This document shows positions 31,126 through 42,989 of a DNA stretch of 64,000 nt, one piece after another. Position numbers and translations under genes: made by a program. The stretch's first letter is position 1. Each line of letters starts with the position of its first letter. This stretch comes from an uncultured Opitutia bacterium (GTDB lineage: Bacteria > Verrucomicrobiota > Verrucomicrobiia > Opitutales > Coraliomargaritaceae): the NCBI GenBank assembly GCA_937136395.1, contig CAKZOI010000083.1:21005-85004 (forward strand). Reading direction: 5' to 3'. The notes beneath the pieces are model-generated. The model ran no database searches. It saw only the letters and a program-made list of their open reading frames with translations, and was not told the DNA's origin.

Positions 31126-33015
31126 ATGAGCGAAGAAGAAAATACAATTGTTCCAGGTGAGATCACCCCAGGTGAAATGCCGACTCCGGTCAAGAAGCGT
31201 GCGACGAAGAAGTCTGCAAAGAAGGCGACGAAAAAAACCGCCAAGAAGCGTGCCACGAAAAAAACTGTAGAGGGATCGGCGCAAGCTGAGATGTTTGAGC
31301 AGCCAAGTGCGCCGAAGGCTGAAGCGCCAGAGGCATCGAAGAAATTTGTCTATTCGACAGATTCGGATGATGAGCCGTTTAAGGAAAAAGAAACCCCCGT
31401 GCCGAAGGAGACGAAACCAGCTGAAACGACTGAGGCGAATGACCAAGCACCTGCAGCAAATGCTCCTAAGGGGGGCAATGATGCACCTAGGGAAGGCAAA
31501 CCTCATCAAGGCGGGCGTAAGGGAAAGCAGCATCCGAATCAACAGCAGGGCCGCAATCCTCGGAATAATAAGTTTAACAAGAACCGTAACAATAAGAAGG
31601 GTAAAGGGCGTTGGCAGAATAAGAAGAAACGCACCCAAGAGGATGAGACCCCGATTGAATTAGGTGAATTGCAGGAGTTTGAGGCTCTTGAATCCGTGGA
31701 GACTATTCACGCTCTGGCTGCAGAGTTAACGGATAATAATGGTGCCGAAGCGCTTGATTTTAATCGAATCTACGATCTCCCGCTTCCGGAATTACGAGCT
31801 GAGGTGGAGGCTTTATCTCTTGAGGTCGCGCATGCGCCGAATCGTGATCAATTAATTAATGCCCTAGTTGCACATGCCGCCAAGTCTAAGGCGCCGATTG
31901 CCACGACTGGTATTCTTGAAACGCTAGAGGATGATCAAGGCGGTATTATCGTTTATCAGCGTGACAGTTATCGCATCAAAGCATTGAGCGCGTTCGTCCC
32001 GCAGGCTTTTATTGAGCATTATGGCTTACAGCGTGGGCATATTGTATATGCTCAGTTACATCCGCACCGTGAGAGCGAGTCCTGCCCGTTCGTGGTAAAA
32101 GTGCATGAAGTGATGGGGCAAGACCCAGAGACACTGAGTGAAATTGTGCCGTTTACGGAGCGTGTGCCTTATTATCCTTTAGATCGTATTCTAATGGAGG
32201 CGGATAGTGAGTCGAAATGGGATAACTTGTCGATGCGGGTGGTCGACTGCCTAACGCCGATTGGCTTCGGGCAGCGTGGGTTGATTGTGGCGCCGCCTCG
32301 TACTGGTAAGACTGTGCTTATGCAGGGCATGGCAAACTCGATTCAGCGCAATTATCCAGATGCTCACTTAATAATCCTACTGATTGATGAGCGTCCGGAG
32401 GAAGTGACCGATTTCCGCCGACAGGTCAGCGGAGAGGTTATCAGCTCTACTTTTGATGAGACAGCTGAGAGTCATGTGCACGCAGCCGAGATGGTTATTG
32501 AGAAGGCGCGGCGTATGGTTGAGGTCGGCAAAGATGTCGTTATTTTGCTCGATTCGATCACCCGATTAGCACGAGCCTATAATACGACGATGCCGAGTAG
32601 CGGTAAGATTCTTTCAGGTGGGGTTGAAGCGAATGCACTACAAAAGCCTAAACGTTTCTTTGGGTCGGCGCGTAATATTGAAGATGGTGGTAGTTTAACG
32701 ATCATCGCGACCGCGCTGGTTGAGACAGGAAGTAAGATGGATGAAGTCATCTTTGAGGAGTTCAAGGGCACTGGCAATATGGAGCTCCATTTGGATCGTG
32801 GGCTTTCCGATAAGCGAATTTTCCCCGCATTGAGCATGGATAAGAGTGGCACACGTAAGGAAGAGTTGCTCTATCACCCCGATGAAATGTTGAAAATTTA
32901 TTCATTGCGTAGAGCGATGAAAGGTCTACCGTCAATTGATGCTATGGAAATGCTCATACAGCGTATAAAGAAAACCAGCACAAATGCTGAGTTTTTAATG
33001 AGCGTATCTCGTTAG
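31126..33015 (+). CDS. rho: Transcription termination factor Rho with long disordered N-terminal extension
   Basis: Rho is the hexameric RNA helicase that terminates transcription. The core (residues about 212-629) is complete: N-terminal helix bundle, RNA-binding cold-shock fold with [12 protein letters not shown], Walker [36 protein letters not shown] and the Q/R-loop region [11 protein letters not shown]. coli Rho has 419 residues; this has 629. The extra ~210 N-terminal residues hold a Lys/Ala/Thr tail (residues 23-47), an acidic/Pro stretch (50-120) and an Asn/Gln/Gly/Lys-rich block (125-170), all predicted disordered. Similar insertions in Rho of Bacteroidetes and Actinobacteria are known to add RNA contacts or promote condensates. 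Here this is inference. Confidence 0.96.
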   Translation: MSEEENTIVPGEITPGEMPTPVKKRATKKSAKKATKKTAKKRATKKTVEGSAQAEMFEQPSAPKAEAPEASKKFVYSTDSDDEPFKEKETPVPKETKPAETTEANDQAPAANAPKGGNDAPREGKPHQGGRKGKQHPNQQQGRNPRNNKFNKNRNNKKGKGRWQNKKKRTQEDETPIELGELQEFEALESVETIHALAAELTDNNGAEALDFNRIYDLPLPELRAEVEALSLEVAHAPNRDQLINALVAHAAKSKAPIATTGILETLEDDQGGIIVYQRDSYRIKALSAFVPQAFIEHYGLQRGHIVYAQLHPHRESESCPFVVKVHEVMGQDPETLSEIVPFTERVPYYPLDRILMEADSESKWDNLSMRVVDCLTPIGFGQRGLIVAPPRTGKTVLMQGMANSIQRNYPDAHLIILLIDERPEEVTDFRRQVSGEVISSTFDETAESHVHAAEMVIEKARRMVEVGKDVVILLDSITRLARAYNTTMPSSGKILSGGVEANALQKPKRFFGSARNIEDGGSLTIIATALVETGSKMDEVIFEEFKGTGNMELHLDRGLSDKRIFPALSMDKSGTRKEELLYHPDEMLKIYSLRRAMKGLPSIDAMEMLIQRIKKTSTNAEFLMSVSR

Positions 33016-33063
33016 CATATAATTCTTTTCACCCCGTTTAAATCCCCCTCAAATTTTATATCT

Positions 33064-34782
33064 GTGACTTCCGACGACGAATTTGTTCTTCAACTGTTAA
33101 TTGACAGAGGAATCCTTGATTCTGAAACCATCACTGCGGCTCGCGACGCTCTTGCAGAGGGTGGCTCCGATGATAATGACGCTAATAGCACAATAATTGC
33201 TCAGCTGATTGCTGACCATAAGCTGACCCAGATGCAGGTTGCTGAAGTGTTAGCGGCAGAGTTTAATATGGATGTCGTTGCTTTACACGATGTCCGAGCT
33301 TCGGCACAAGCCTTAGATGTCGTGAACTTTGATCTAGCCAATCGCTATAAGGTCTTCCCGTTGGAGGTTGATGACAATGAAGTTGAGCTTGCGGTTCATG
33401 ATCCTCTAGACATGGATACGATCGATAGCTTGAGCCATGTTTTGAAGCGCACGATTGTAAGCCGTGTTGCGCCACTGGAGGAAATCGAAAAAGCGATTCA
33501 CCAATATTATGAAGGCGCTAAGGTCGAAAATGTCCACGAGATGTTCAGTCAAGACGATGGTGAGCCTTTGATGGACTTGCCGACTGGCGATGAGGCGGGC
33601 GTGAATGAAGAAGAAGCGCCGATCATACGGTATGTGCACATGGTGATTTCCGAAGCTCTGCGCCGTCGTGCGTCGGATATCCATATGGAGCCTTTGGAAA
33701 AGCGCTTTCGCGTGCGTTATCGTATTGATGGTGTCCTGCATGAGGTAGAAAATCCACCGAAGCGACTACAGCCATCGATTGTTTCCCGGATTAAATTGAT
33801 GTCTAATGTGAGTATCGCGGAAAAACGTGTTCCACAGGACGGACGTATTAATATCACTGTTGGTCCTAAGGTTATTGATTTGCGTGTCTCCACTTTGCCG
33901 ACCGCTTTTGGTGAGAGTATTGTTATGCGTATTCTCGACAAGGAAGGTTTGAACTTGGGTTTGCCGCAGTTGGGTTTCTTTAGTGACGATCAAGCCTCAT
34001 TCGAGCGTGTGATTGCGATGCCTGACGGTATTTTTCTGGTTACCGGCCCGACAGGTTCTGGTAAATCCACCACTTTGTATTCAGCGCTGAATTGCATCAA
34101 TCATCCCGACCGTAAGATCATTACCGTAGAAGACCCTGTGGAATATGAAATGGTTGGTATTAATCAAGTTCAGGTGCGACGTGAAGTCGGGATGACTTTC
34201 TCCGCAGCGTTGCGCTCAATGCTGCGTCAAGCTCCGAACATTATCATGGTCGGGGAAATTCGAGACAAAGAAACTGCTGAGATTGCGGTTAATGCGTCGC
34301 TGACAGGGCACATGGTGTTTAGCACCTTGCACACGAATGATGCTCCCAGTGCCGTCAGCCGTTTAATTGATATTGGCATTAAGCCGTTCCTTGTGTCTGC
34401 CTCGGTGCGTGCAGTTCTCGCACAGCGTTTGGTGCGCCGCACTTGTCCGAATTGTAAGGCTCCTGATACCCCGGATGAGCGGCACTTGAATTCCTTAGGC
34501 ATTCGTGCTGATCAGACACTCGACGCGACATTTATGCGCGGCAAAGGGTGTGATAAATGTAATTCTACAGGCTTCCGTGGGCGTGTCGGAATCTTTGAGA
34601 TCTTTAGTGTCAACGAAGAGCTTCAGACGATGATTTATGAAGAGGCTAGCTTAGTCTCACTTCGTAATAAGGCTCGTGAAATGGGTATGCGTAGCATGCG
34701 TGAAGATGGTATACGCAAAATTATTGCTGGCGTAACAACCGCAGAAGAAGTGCTACACGCGACTGTAGCGGATTCCGAGTAG
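33064..34782 (+). CDS. pilB: Type IV pilus / type II secretion assembly ATPase (PilB/GspE), first copy
   Basis: The ATPase drives pilus or pseudopilus extension at the inner membrane. The 572-residue product has a GspE N-terminal domain (residues about 5-150), an Asp/Glu-rich linker, and the ATPase domain with Walker [13 protein letters not shown] (about residue 325), Asp box EDPVEYEM, Walker [14 protein letters not shown] and a His box at FSTLHTND. The C4 zinc site is intact (CPNC at about 461 and CDKC about 35 residues later). The start is GTG at 33064. It heads a four-gene cluster pilB-pilT-pilB-pilC, with short gaps (21-49 nt). A second paralogue follows after pilT, so which copy serves the pilus is uncertain. 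Confidence 0.93.
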   Translation: MTSDDEFVLQLLIDRGILDSETITAARDALAEGGSDDNDANSTIIAQLIADHKLTQMQVAEVLAAEFNMDVVALHDVRASAQALDVVNFDLANRYKVFPLEVDDNEVELAVHDPLDMDTIDSLSHVLKRTIVSRVAPLEEIEKAIHQYYEGAKVENVHEMFSQDDGEPLMDLPTGDEAGVNEEEAPIIRYVHMVISEALRRRASDIHMEPLEKRFRVRYRIDGVLHEVENPPKRLQPSIVSRIKLMSNVSIAEKRVPQDGRINITVGPKVIDLRVSTLPTAFGESIVMRILDKEGLNLGLPQLGFFSDDQASFERVIAMPDGIFLVTGPTGSGKSTTLYSALNCINHPDRKIITVEDPVEYEMVGINQVQVRREVGMTFSAALRSMLRQAPNIIMVGEIRDKETAEIAVNASLTGHMVFSTLHTNDAPSAVSRLIDIGIKPFLVSASVRAVLAQRLVRRTCPNCKAPDTPDERHLNSLGIRADQTLDATFMRGKGCDKCNSTGFRGRVGIFEIFSVNEELQTMIYEEASLVSLRNKAREMGMRSMREDGIRKIIAGVTTAEEVLHATVADSE

Positions 34783-34817
34783 TTGATCGCGACTCTAATC
34801 GTTAACGAAGTATTATT

Positions 34818-35897
34818 ATGAGCTATGAAATGAATGACTTGTTGGAACTGATGGTAGATCAGGACGCCTCCGACTTGCACATTCAGGTCAAGCAATCTCC
34901 AACCCTCCGTATTAACGGCACAATGACAGCGGTAGAAGGCCCAAAGCTGACGGCCCAAGATGCGGAAGATCTGATGAAGGCGATTACTTCTTCGTCCAGT
35001 CAAGAGCAGTTGAAGACTTCGGGTGGAGCCGATTTTGGCTTTGCTTATATGGATCGTGCTCGTTTTCGCGTAAGTGTTTTTCGTGCCAAGGGTGTGTATG
35101 GAATGGTTTTGCGCCAGATCCCGAACGAAATGTTCACTCTGACGAAGATCGGCCTACCCGATAAAATCAAAGAATTAATTACGCGGCCACGCGGTTTAAT
35201 ATTGGTTGCTGGGCCAACAGGTTCTGGTAAGTCGACGACGCTCGCTGCCATGGTTAATTGGATTAACGAAAATCGAGATGGTCATATTATTACCATCGAA
35301 GATCCGATTGAGTATTATCACGAGCATAAGAATTGTTTGGTGACTCAGCGAGAAGTCGGTAACGATGTAGCATCATTTGCCTCAGCTATTCGAGGCGCTT
35401 TGCGCCAAGACCCTGATGTGATTCTTGTCGGTGAAATGCGTGATCTAGAAACGATTGAGGCGGCAGTCGGTGCTGCGGAAACGGGTCACTTGGTTTTTGC
35501 GACTCTTCATACTACAGGAGCCGCGCGCACTGTTGACCGAATTGTTGATGCCTTTCCTTCGGATATGAAGGATCAGATGCGCACACAATTGGCATCTTCG
35601 ATCATTGCTGTTATTTCACAAGTCCTTTGCAAAAAGAACGGTGGCGGTCGAGTGGCCTCTTTTGAGATCATGGTGACTACGACATCGATCGCTCAACTTA
35701 TCCGCGAAAATAAAACCTACCGTATTGCTTCCGATATACAGACCGGAGCCGTGCACGGTATGATTAGCTTAGATGCGCATCTACTTAGTTTGTATAATCG
35801 AGATATGATTAGTGCAGACGAAGCGCTTTCGAAATCTCAAACGCCGCTTACCATGAGAGAGAAACTACTCGAAAATGGTGCAAAGTTTTCTACATAA
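34818..35897 (+). CDS. pilT: Pilus retraction ATPase PilT
   Basis: PilT depolymerises type IV pili, giving twitching motility and DNA uptake. The 359-residue length is typical. It has the short PAS-like N-domain ([25 protein letters not shown]), Walker [13 protein letters not shown] (about residue 130), Asp box [14 protein letters not shown], Walker [15 protein letters not shown], and the HxH-type [10 protein letters not shown]. The C-terminal AIRxGxxxxM motif is not in canonical form (I see [19 protein letters not shown]). It sits between two PilB-like ATPases and shares their strand, 35 nt after pilB. Confidence 0.94.
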   Translation: MSYEMNDLLELMVDQDASDLHIQVKQSPTLRINGTMTAVEGPKLTAQDAEDLMKAITSSSSQEQLKTSGGADFGFAYMDRARFRVSVFRAKGVYGMVLRQIPNEMFTLTKIGLPDKIKELITRPRGLILVAGPTGSGKSTTLAAMVNWINENRDGHIITIEDPIEYYHEHKNCLVTQREVGNDVASFASAIRGALRQDPDVILVGEMRDLETIEAAVGAAETGHLVFATLHTTGAARTVDRIVDAFPSDMKDQMRTQLASSIIAVISQVLCKKNGGGRVASFEIMVTTTSIAQLIRENKTYRIASDIQTGAVHGMISLDAHLLSLYNRDMISADEALSKSQTPLTMREKLLENGAKFST

Positions 35898-35946
35898 TTC
35901 TCTCCCCATACTTTAACTTCTCGATTTAGGTAAATACTCCTCCCCC

Positions 35947-37635
35947 ATGTTCGAAGATCATAACGATACCGTATACGAAATCATTAGCTCGGCAGCATTG
36001 CTCGATAAGGCACAGCTTGATGAGTTAAATGAATCGCATTTACACACAGGAAAATCATTGGCTGATGCGGTGGTTGATTCTGGAGTTGTAGAGCGCTCCG
36101 CAATTTTATCAGCAATTGCGGAGTATTTGGGCTACGACTTCTTGGATGAAGTGCCGGCTTCAATCCCAGAAGACGTCTACTCGACGATGAAGGCGAATGT
36201 CGCTCGCATGTATGCAGTTGTGCCTTACAAAGTCAGTGAGACATCGGTTTCCCTACTGGCTCAAGACCCATTCAATCCGAGCATCATCGATGACCTGACT
36301 TTTACACTTAATAAGGACATCACGATAGTCGTTTGTAATCCTGAGCAAGTAGATCGCTTGATTTTGTCTACATATGGTGAAGAGGACTCCTCTATTGACG
36401 ATATTTTGGGGGATCTCGGTGATAGCTTTGGTGATATTGAGGAGGATTTATCTGATTCAGACCTTACGGACCTAGCGAATCAGACACCGATCATTCGTTT
36501 TGTTAATTTGGTGCTTCAGCAAGCGATTAAAGATAAGGCATCGGATATTCACTTTGAACCATTTGAAGATCAATTTCGTATCCGCTACCGTATCGATGGT
36601 GCGCTCTACGAGATGGCGCCGCCGCCCAAGAGCTTGGCTGTGCCGGTGACATCGCGTGTGAAAGTGCTGTCGAATATGAATATCTCCGAAACGCGTATCC
36701 CGCAAGACGGACGTATTAAGATGACGATTGCTGGTCGCCCTGTTGATTTACGTGTGTCCACTTTGCCAACTCAATTCGGTGAGTCTGTGGTGCTTCGTGT
36801 TTTGGACAAATCTGTGGTGAATCTCGACCTCGAGGCGCTCAGTCTGCCTGATGATATTTTGAACACAATTCGTGATCTGGTGGATCGCCCTAATGGTATT
36901 TTCATTGTGACTGGCCCCACTGGTTCCGGTAAAACGACGACGCTTTACAGTGCGTTACGAGAAGTAAACGATGTAGAAACTAAGATCCTGACTGCTGAAG
37001 ACCCTGTGGAATATGAGATTGATGGTATCATGCAGGTTGCTGTGAATCACCAAGTCGGCTTGGACTTCTCACGAGCGCTTCGCGCCTTCCTTCGTCAAGA
37101 TCCAGATAAGATCATGGTGGGTGAGATTCGTGATATTGAAACGGCGCAGATTGCGGTGCAGGCGTCGCTTACAGGTCACGTGGTTTTGAGCACTTTGCAC
37201 ACTAATGATGCCCCGGGCGCGGTGACACGTCTGATCGATATGGGACTCGAGCCTTTCCTTATTTCCGCCTCACTTGAAGCGATTCTTGCGCAACGTCTTG
37301 TTCGACGTATCTGCAAGTCATGCCGCACTTCCTATGAGCCTACACAAGAGATGATTGATATTCTTGAAGTCGATCCATTAGAGATCGCTGACAAGGATTT
37401 CTATTTTGGTGATGGTTGTCCTGAATGTAGTAATACTGGTTACCGAGGTCGTATCGGCTTATTTGAGATGATTAATATTACCGATGCGATTCGTGAAATG
37501 GTTAATAACCGAGCGCCAACACTTGCTCTTAAGCAAAAAGCACTCGAGCAAGGTATGAGAAGCTTGCGTGATGATGGTTTACGAGCCATTTTTGATGGTA
37601 ACACAACAATTGAAGAAGTCCTTAAGTATACTTAA
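35947..37635 (+). CDS. Type IV pilus / type II secretion assembly ATPase (PilB/GspE), second copy
   Basis: This paralogue of the first PilB has 562 residues. It has the N-terminal MshEN-type domain (residues about 8-150), a very acidic linker ([20 protein letters not shown], about 141-160), Walker [47 protein letters not shown], and an intact C4 zinc site (CKSC, then CPEC about 40 residues on). It differs from the first copy in the acidic linker and in the Thr after the P-loop Lys. It directly precedes pilC (21 nt), which suggests that this copy and PilC are partners. Gene duplication or one copy for pili and one for secretion are the two readings. Confidence 0.92.
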   Translation: MFEDHNDTVYEIISSAALLDKAQLDELNESHLHTGKSLADAVVDSGVVERSAILSAIAEYLGYDFLDEVPASIPEDVYSTMKANVARMYAVVPYKVSETSVSLLAQDPFNPSIIDDLTFTLNKDITIVVCNPEQVDRLILSTYGEEDSSIDDILGDLGDSFGDIEEDLSDSDLTDLANQTPIIRFVNLVLQQAIKDKASDIHFEPFEDQFRIRYRIDGALYEMAPPPKSLAVPVTSRVKVLSNMNISETRIPQDGRIKMTIAGRPVDLRVSTLPTQFGESVVLRVLDKSVVNLDLEALSLPDDILNTIRDLVDRPNGIFIVTGPTGSGKTTTLYSALREVNDVETKILTAEDPVEYEIDGIMQVAVNHQVGLDFSRALRAFLRQDPDKIMVGEIRDIETAQIAVQASLTGHVVLSTLHTNDAPGAVTRLIDMGLEPFLISASLEAILAQRLVRRICKSCRTSYEPTQEMIDILEVDPLEIADKDFYFGDGCPECSNTGYRGRIGLFEMINITDAIREMVNNRAPTLALKQKALEQGMRSLRDDGLRAIFDGNTTIEEVLKYT

Positions 37636-37656
37636 CCCCCCCAGTAAAAAATACCT

Positions 37657-38910
<1,254 letters not shown>

Positions 38911-38935
38911 GTTCGCTTACCAAATGAATTTTCAA

Positions 38936-38966
38936 AAACCCGCAGCAAATGCTGCGGGTTTTTTTA
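38936..38966. terminator. Terminator after pilC
   Basis: An 11-bp perfect stem (38936-38946 with 38951-38961) and 4-nt loop, flanked by A5 and T7, lies between pilC (+) and the lipase gene (-). It can work both ways. Confidence 0.92.
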
Positions 38967-38976
38967 TTGCTCTAAC

Positions 38977-39669
38977 CTATTCCCGAAAATGCCCGTTCTT
39001 TAGGAAGTGTAATACGTCCTGAATCGCCAATTGCTTTTTCATGATCATCGGGTGGGTGGCGTGAATCACTTTGTAATCCGTCATGCCTTCGACTTTTGCG
39101 CTTTCAGTCGAGACCTTGCCGTCGTCTTTTCCGTCAATCATCATTGAGTTGATCCAGTTGATGCTACGATCGCCTGTGATCACCCCCAATTCGAATTCGA
39201 CTGGACCTAGTTGTGCAACAAATCCATCTGAGGAGGTGCCGAGTTGATCGCCTGCAGGCCCATTGACTTTTTGTACGGCAGAGTGATCTCCTATGCGATC
39301 GATGACTTCGCTGCCTTGATTTGGGGGGCTGAGCATAACAACGCGACCAATGTTTTCAATCGGATCTGACTTCTGTATCTGACGCACTAGAATGCCGCCC
39401 ATTGAGTGTGTCACGAAATGGACTTTGGTTGAAGAGCTGGTTGCTGCGATAATCTCCTTGCGCACATTGGCGGCGAGATGTTCGACTTTATGCTTACGTG
39501 ATGGGTAGTTGAGGTTGAGCGTTGTGTAGCCGTCTGCCTTTAGGGCTGCTTCCATCTTAATCATTGATTTAGACGTGCGCGCCAAACCGTGTAGAAGAAC
39601 GACTGTTTCGTTGCTGTAGGCGTGCTGGGAGAGTAGTGCCATTAGGATAAGAACGAGGGTTTTTCTCAT
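38977..39669 (-). CDS. Exported alpha/beta-hydrolase (lipase/esterase-like)
   Basis: The 230-residue product has a Sec signal peptide (residues 1-19, cleavage near AYS). The lipase-type oxyanion motif VVLLHGLAR is at about 23-31, the nucleophile elbow is FVTHSMGG (Ser about residue 89), and a candidate His lies in IHATHPMIM near the C-terminus. The acid residue is probably in DGKDDGKVS. The substrate is unknown. It begins 6 nt after the TetR-family gene on the same strand, so the regulator and enzyme form an operon, most likely self-controlled. Confidence 0.85.
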   Translation of the reverse strand: MRKTLVLILMALLSQHAYSNETVVLLHGLARTSKSMIKMEAALKADGYTTLNLNYPSRKHKVEHLAANVRKEIIAATSSSTKVHFVTHSMGGILVRQIQKSDPIENIGRVVMLSPPNQGSEVIDRIGDHSAVQKVNGPAGDQLGTSSDGFVAQLGPVEFELGVITGDRSINWINSMMIDGKDDGKVSTESAKVEGMTDYKVIHATHPMIMKKQLAIQDVLHFLKNGHFRE

Positions 39670-39675
39670 GGTTGA

Positions 39676-40251
39676 TTATAATTTAAAGTATTGATTTAGG
39701 AAGCGTTTGACGAGTTCTTCGCTGGGATCAGCTTCGCTCACGTCGAGTTTACCGCTAGACCGTAGGAGGCAGATGCCATGCAGTGTGGACCAAAGAATTT
39801 TGGCATTTTGACGGGCAACTTTATTGTTTTTGCTGATGGGAAGTAGGACCTCTGTGACCTGGTCAAATACTAGGTGAATGGCAGTGCGGTAGTCCTCCGA
39901 GTCGTGCTGTATCGGAGTTGCAAAGAGTAATGTCCACAAGTGTGGCTCTCGTAGTTGAAATTCTAGGTAAGCTTGAGCAATCTTACTGAGTCGCTTCTTT
40001 GGTTTGGCGTGGTCTCGCAATATGCAGCGCAGTGTTTCGGCGAAGTTGATGAGGCTGGTGGTGTTGATGGCTGCCGTGAGTCCATCGATATTTTCGAAGA
40101 GATTGTAGAGGGTGCCGGGTGTATAGCCCATCAGTTTGGTGACATTTCGTGCGGATAAGGCGCTAGGCCCTTCTGCGACGACAATATCGCGTCCGCATTG
40201 GATCGCTAATTGGGTGAGCTCTTCTCGGGTGTGGTCTTTTCTGCGTGCCAT
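39676..40251 (-). CDS. TetR-family transcriptional regulator
   Basis: The 191-residue protein has an N-terminal TetR HTH (residues about 10-55: LTQLAIQCGRDIVVAEG, LSARNVTKLMGYTPGTLYNLF) and a helical ligand-binding C-domain. The ATG at 40251 gives MARRKDHTREEL; an upstream in-frame ATG at 40323 would overlap the operator-like repeats and adds no conserved sequence. It is divergent from the DUF2339 gene with 84 nt between. Repeats in that gap (40275-40323) are candidate binding sites. Confidence 0.87.
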   Translation of the reverse strand: MARRKDHTREELTQLAIQCGRDIVVAEGPSALSARNVTKLMGYTPGTLYNLFENIDGLTAAINTTSLINFAETLRCILRDHAKPKKRLSKIAQAYLEFQLREPHLWTLLFATPIQHDSEDYRTAIHLVFDQVTEVLLPISKNNKVARQNAKILWSTLHGICLLRSSGKLDVSEADPSEELVKRFLNQYFKL

Positions 40252-40274
40252 AATGGATGAAGTTGAATGATTTA

Positions 40275-40323
40275 TTGAACACTGTAAATTATAATATTGA
40301 ACAATGTTTATTTTTATGTTCAA
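40275..40323. promoter_or_regulatory. Candidate TetR operator region
   Basis: TTGAACA occurs at 40275-40281 and 40297-40303, exactly 22 nt (about two helical turns) apart. Its reverse complement TGTTCAA is at 40317-40323, giving a 7-bp inverted pair around a 13-nt AT-rich centre. It lies between the TetR gene (start 40251) and the DUF2339 gene (start 40336), so it could control both. Confidence 0.45.
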
Positions 40324-40335
40324 AAGTGCTCTATT

Positions 40336-42966
40336 ATGGAGCTACTCGCAATAATTCTAATAGTCGCTTTACTTGCAGCGTTGATTTTACCATGGGTCAA
40401 TTTGCTGCGTTTAGGCGGGCATCGTAATGAACTTAGTCGGCTTCAGTCAGAGCTTCAGGAGCTGAAGGCCACTATCTCGCCAGCCAAAGAGAAGTCGCCC
40501 GCAGTGGTCAGTGCCCCTGCTGCGGTGACTAAAACGGAGAAGCCAAAGCAAGATTTAGCACCGCCCCCAATACCACAGATTGCGAAACTATCGCAGCCCG
40601 TGCGCTCCGAGCCTTTTGTTGCCGCTAATGCGACAATCCGTTCAGATGAATCGACACCTGTAAAAACAGAGACGGATAGAGTCCAGACTCTAGAAGAACC
40701 TCAAGATTGGTTCAGTAAGTTCGCGGTATGGGTTGGTGGGATCGCTCTATTGATGGCGGGTTTCTATATGGTGAAATACTCGATTGAGTCTGGCTGGCTC
40801 ACGCCAGGAGTTCGTGTCGGGCTGACGACTATATTTGGTGTGCTACTTTGTATTTCTGGCTTGTGGATTGGTATCAAGACGCAACTCGCCGCAAATGAAC
40901 GTATTGGACAAGCTTTGTCGGGTGCGGGCGTGGCTAGCCTCTACTTTGCATCCTATGCAGCAGTGCACTTGTATCATTTGTTAGGGAGCACGCAGGGGTT
41001 TGCTTGCATGGTCGTGGTCACACTTACGGCTGTGGCACTTTCGCTTAAAAACGGTGCTCCGATAGCATTGTTGGGCTTAATTGGCGGATTCTTGACGCCA
41101 CTGTTAATGCAGACAGATGCTGCAGATACGGTGCTGCTATTTAGCTATTTGTTTGTGCTGTTCTGCGGTGCGCAGTTCTTGTGCTTGCGACGAGGGTGGT
41201 GGGGTATGATGCTAGCTTCGTTGATTGCAGTTTACCTGTGGTCAGTTTATGTGATCGGCATGAGTTTAGGGCAACCCGTTCAGTATCTCGAAGGGGCGAT
41301 GTTCTTCGTGATTGGCATTTGTGTAGTCAATGCGATTTGGACGATGACGATGTCACAGGTGGAGTTAGGCAGAGAGGATCTATGGCTGGTGTCGATGATT
41401 CGAATACTTGCATGGGGCGGAGGGTTATTCCAGTCGTTAGCCTTGGTTTGGATCAGCGGTTTCTCTGGTGTGGATCTGGCGCTTTTTGCCTTGCTTAGTA
41501 TCGGGGCTCTGAGTCTTGCCTTGATCAAGGAGGAGACATTCCAATGGGCGTCATGGTTTGCGCTGAGTGCCGTCGCCGTGGCGACGCTAGCATGCCCTGA
41601 TCTGGTCGGTGTCAGGTGGTATGTCTGGCCAAGCTCAATGCTATTTCTATTCTTCTCGCTGGGGCATTGGCGTGCATTCTCGTCCACGAATGCGGTGCTT
41701 TGGAGGAGCCTGTCGCTTAGTGCTGCGTTATTCTTGGCACCTCTGCTCTATGTAAATCGTTACTGGGTTGTCGAAGCCAGTGGTATGTTTGATGGTTTCT
41801 ATTTAGTGGTTTCTGTCTGCGCTTCTATTTGCCTCCTGCTCGCTGCAGAGCATTTGTTGAGGCGCAAGGAGTCACTCGATATGGTTGGTGAGTATTCTGC
41901 ATTTTCGATATTTCTCCTCGTATTTGGACTATGGACCTATGTGCCATCTGAATACTTAGCCCCTGCAATCTCAGGGCTTTGGATTGTGGGTTTAGTCTAT
42001 TGGAAGGTGCGTGGTCTGGGTCGTGTGCATTTGATGCAGACGGTGCTAGGCATGGCGTGGTTGGCTATGATGGCACCCCTTGCGGTTGAGGCCATTGAGT
42101 ATTTCTTACGTGAGCGTTTTGTTGATTGGAGTCATCAGGATGGGCTTGCGATCTGGTCGTGGTGGCAGGGATCTGCTGCGTTAGGGATTTCTGCGTATTG
42201 CCTACGAACTCAGTTGAGCCAGCAGCAACAGACTTTGCAGAAATGGTGCCTCGGTATTGTTGCGCTGTTTAGTGTGGTGGCGACTTATCAGATGCTGGAC
42301 CAATCGTATATGCCTGAAGCATGGCTTGAGGTGACGGTCGAAGGCGGTTTGACGGCTTTGCTGGTATTGCTTGCCGTAGGGCTAAGCCATGTCGCGACTC
42401 GTTATCGCAGAGGCATGGGGGGGAGTTATCTATTAATGGCTTTGGTAGGAATCCGTGTCGTGGTTTTACACCTCGGCGATACAGGAGCAGAGGGGGAGGG
42501 CTTTTTCCTTAATGCGCTCTTATTACAGTTTGGTATCCCTTTTCTAGGATCTTTCGGCATTGCGTGGATGTGCGGTAAAGCGGAGCAGGAGACCGCTCGG
42601 AAGACGTATCAAGTGATGGCGATGTGCCTAGGCTTTGTTTGGTGCTCGTTCTTGGTGCAGGACTACTTTGGAGCTCGCGACTTGATTCCGTCGAGCCCTA
42701 CAAGTGCTCAAGTTTATGCATACTCCGCGGTGTGGTTGTTGTTAGCGGTTGCGTATCAGTCAATCGGCCTGTGGCGAAATCAGCGTGTGATTCATGGTGG
42801 TTCGCTGGTTCTGCTTTTACTCATAGTGGGTAAGGTGTTTTTGGTCGATGCATCCGAACTTGAGGGTATCTTTCGAGTTTTCTCCTTCCTCGGGCTCGGT
42901 GTGGCCTTGATCGGTATTGGTTTCTTCTACAATAAGGTGGTGTTTGCCCGACAACAGTCGGAATAA
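40336..42966 (+). CDS. DUF2339-type polytopic membrane protein
   Basis: The 876-residue product begins with a membrane anchor (residues 2-24), a short coiled-coil stretch (35-52), a Pro/Lys/Thr-rich linker (55-120), and then about 24-26 predicted transmembrane segments from residue ~130. The block WFSKFAVWVGGIALLMAGFY then GVRVGLTTIFGVLL, with ERIGQALSGAGVASLYFASYA and GAPIALLGLIGGFLTP, is the DUF2339 signature. The function of this family is not established. The ATG at 40336 gives the anchor; an earlier in-frame ATG at 40297 lies in the operator-like repeats. It is followed by menA after 23 nt. Confidence 0.85.
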   Translation: MELLAIILIVALLAALILPWVNLLRLGGHRNELSRLQSELQELKATISPAKEKSPAVVSAPAAVTKTEKPKQDLAPPPIPQIAKLSQPVRSEPFVAANATIRSDESTPVKTETDRVQTLEEPQDWFSKFAVWVGGIALLMAGFYMVKYSIESGWLTPGVRVGLTTIFGVLLCISGLWIGIKTQLAANERIGQALSGAGVASLYFASYAAVHLYHLLGSTQGFACMVVVTLTAVALSLKNGAPIALLGLIGGFLTPLLMQTDAADTVLLFSYLFVLFCGAQFLCLRRGWWGMMLASLIAVYLWSVYVIGMSLGQPVQYLEGAMFFVIGICVVNAIWTMTMSQVELGREDLWLVSMIRILAWGGGLFQSLALVWISGFSGVDLALFALLSIGALSLALIKEETFQWASWFALSAVAVATLACPDLVGVRWYVWPSSMLFLFFSLGHWRAFSSTNAVLWRSLSLSAALFLAPLLYVNRYWVVEASGMFDGFYLVVSVCASICLLLAAEHLLRRKESLDMVGEYSAFSIFLLVFGLWTYVPSEYLAPAISGLWIVGLVYWKVRGLGRVHLMQTVLGMAWLAMMAPLAVEAIEYFLRERFVDWSHQDGLAIWSWWQGSAALGISAYCLRTQLSQQQQTLQKWCLGIVALFSVVATYQMLDQSYMPEAWLEVTVEGGLTALLVLLAVGLSHVATRYRRGMGGSYLLMALVGIRVVVLHLGDTGAEGEGFFLNALLLQFGIPFLGSFGIAWMCGKAEQETARKTYQVMAMCLGFVWCSFLVQDYFGARDLIPSSPTSAQVYAYSAVWLLLAVAYQSIGLWRNQRVIHGGSLVLLLLIVGKVFLVDASELEGIFRVFSFLGLGVALIGIGFFYNKVVFARQQSE

Positions 42967-42989
42967 TTTTCATATTATCGATACAGGAA

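Noticed and set aside
31114..31638. Minus-strand 174-residue hydrophobic frame opposite the start of rho
   Set aside because: It arises from the Lys/Asn-rich codons of Rho read in reverse.
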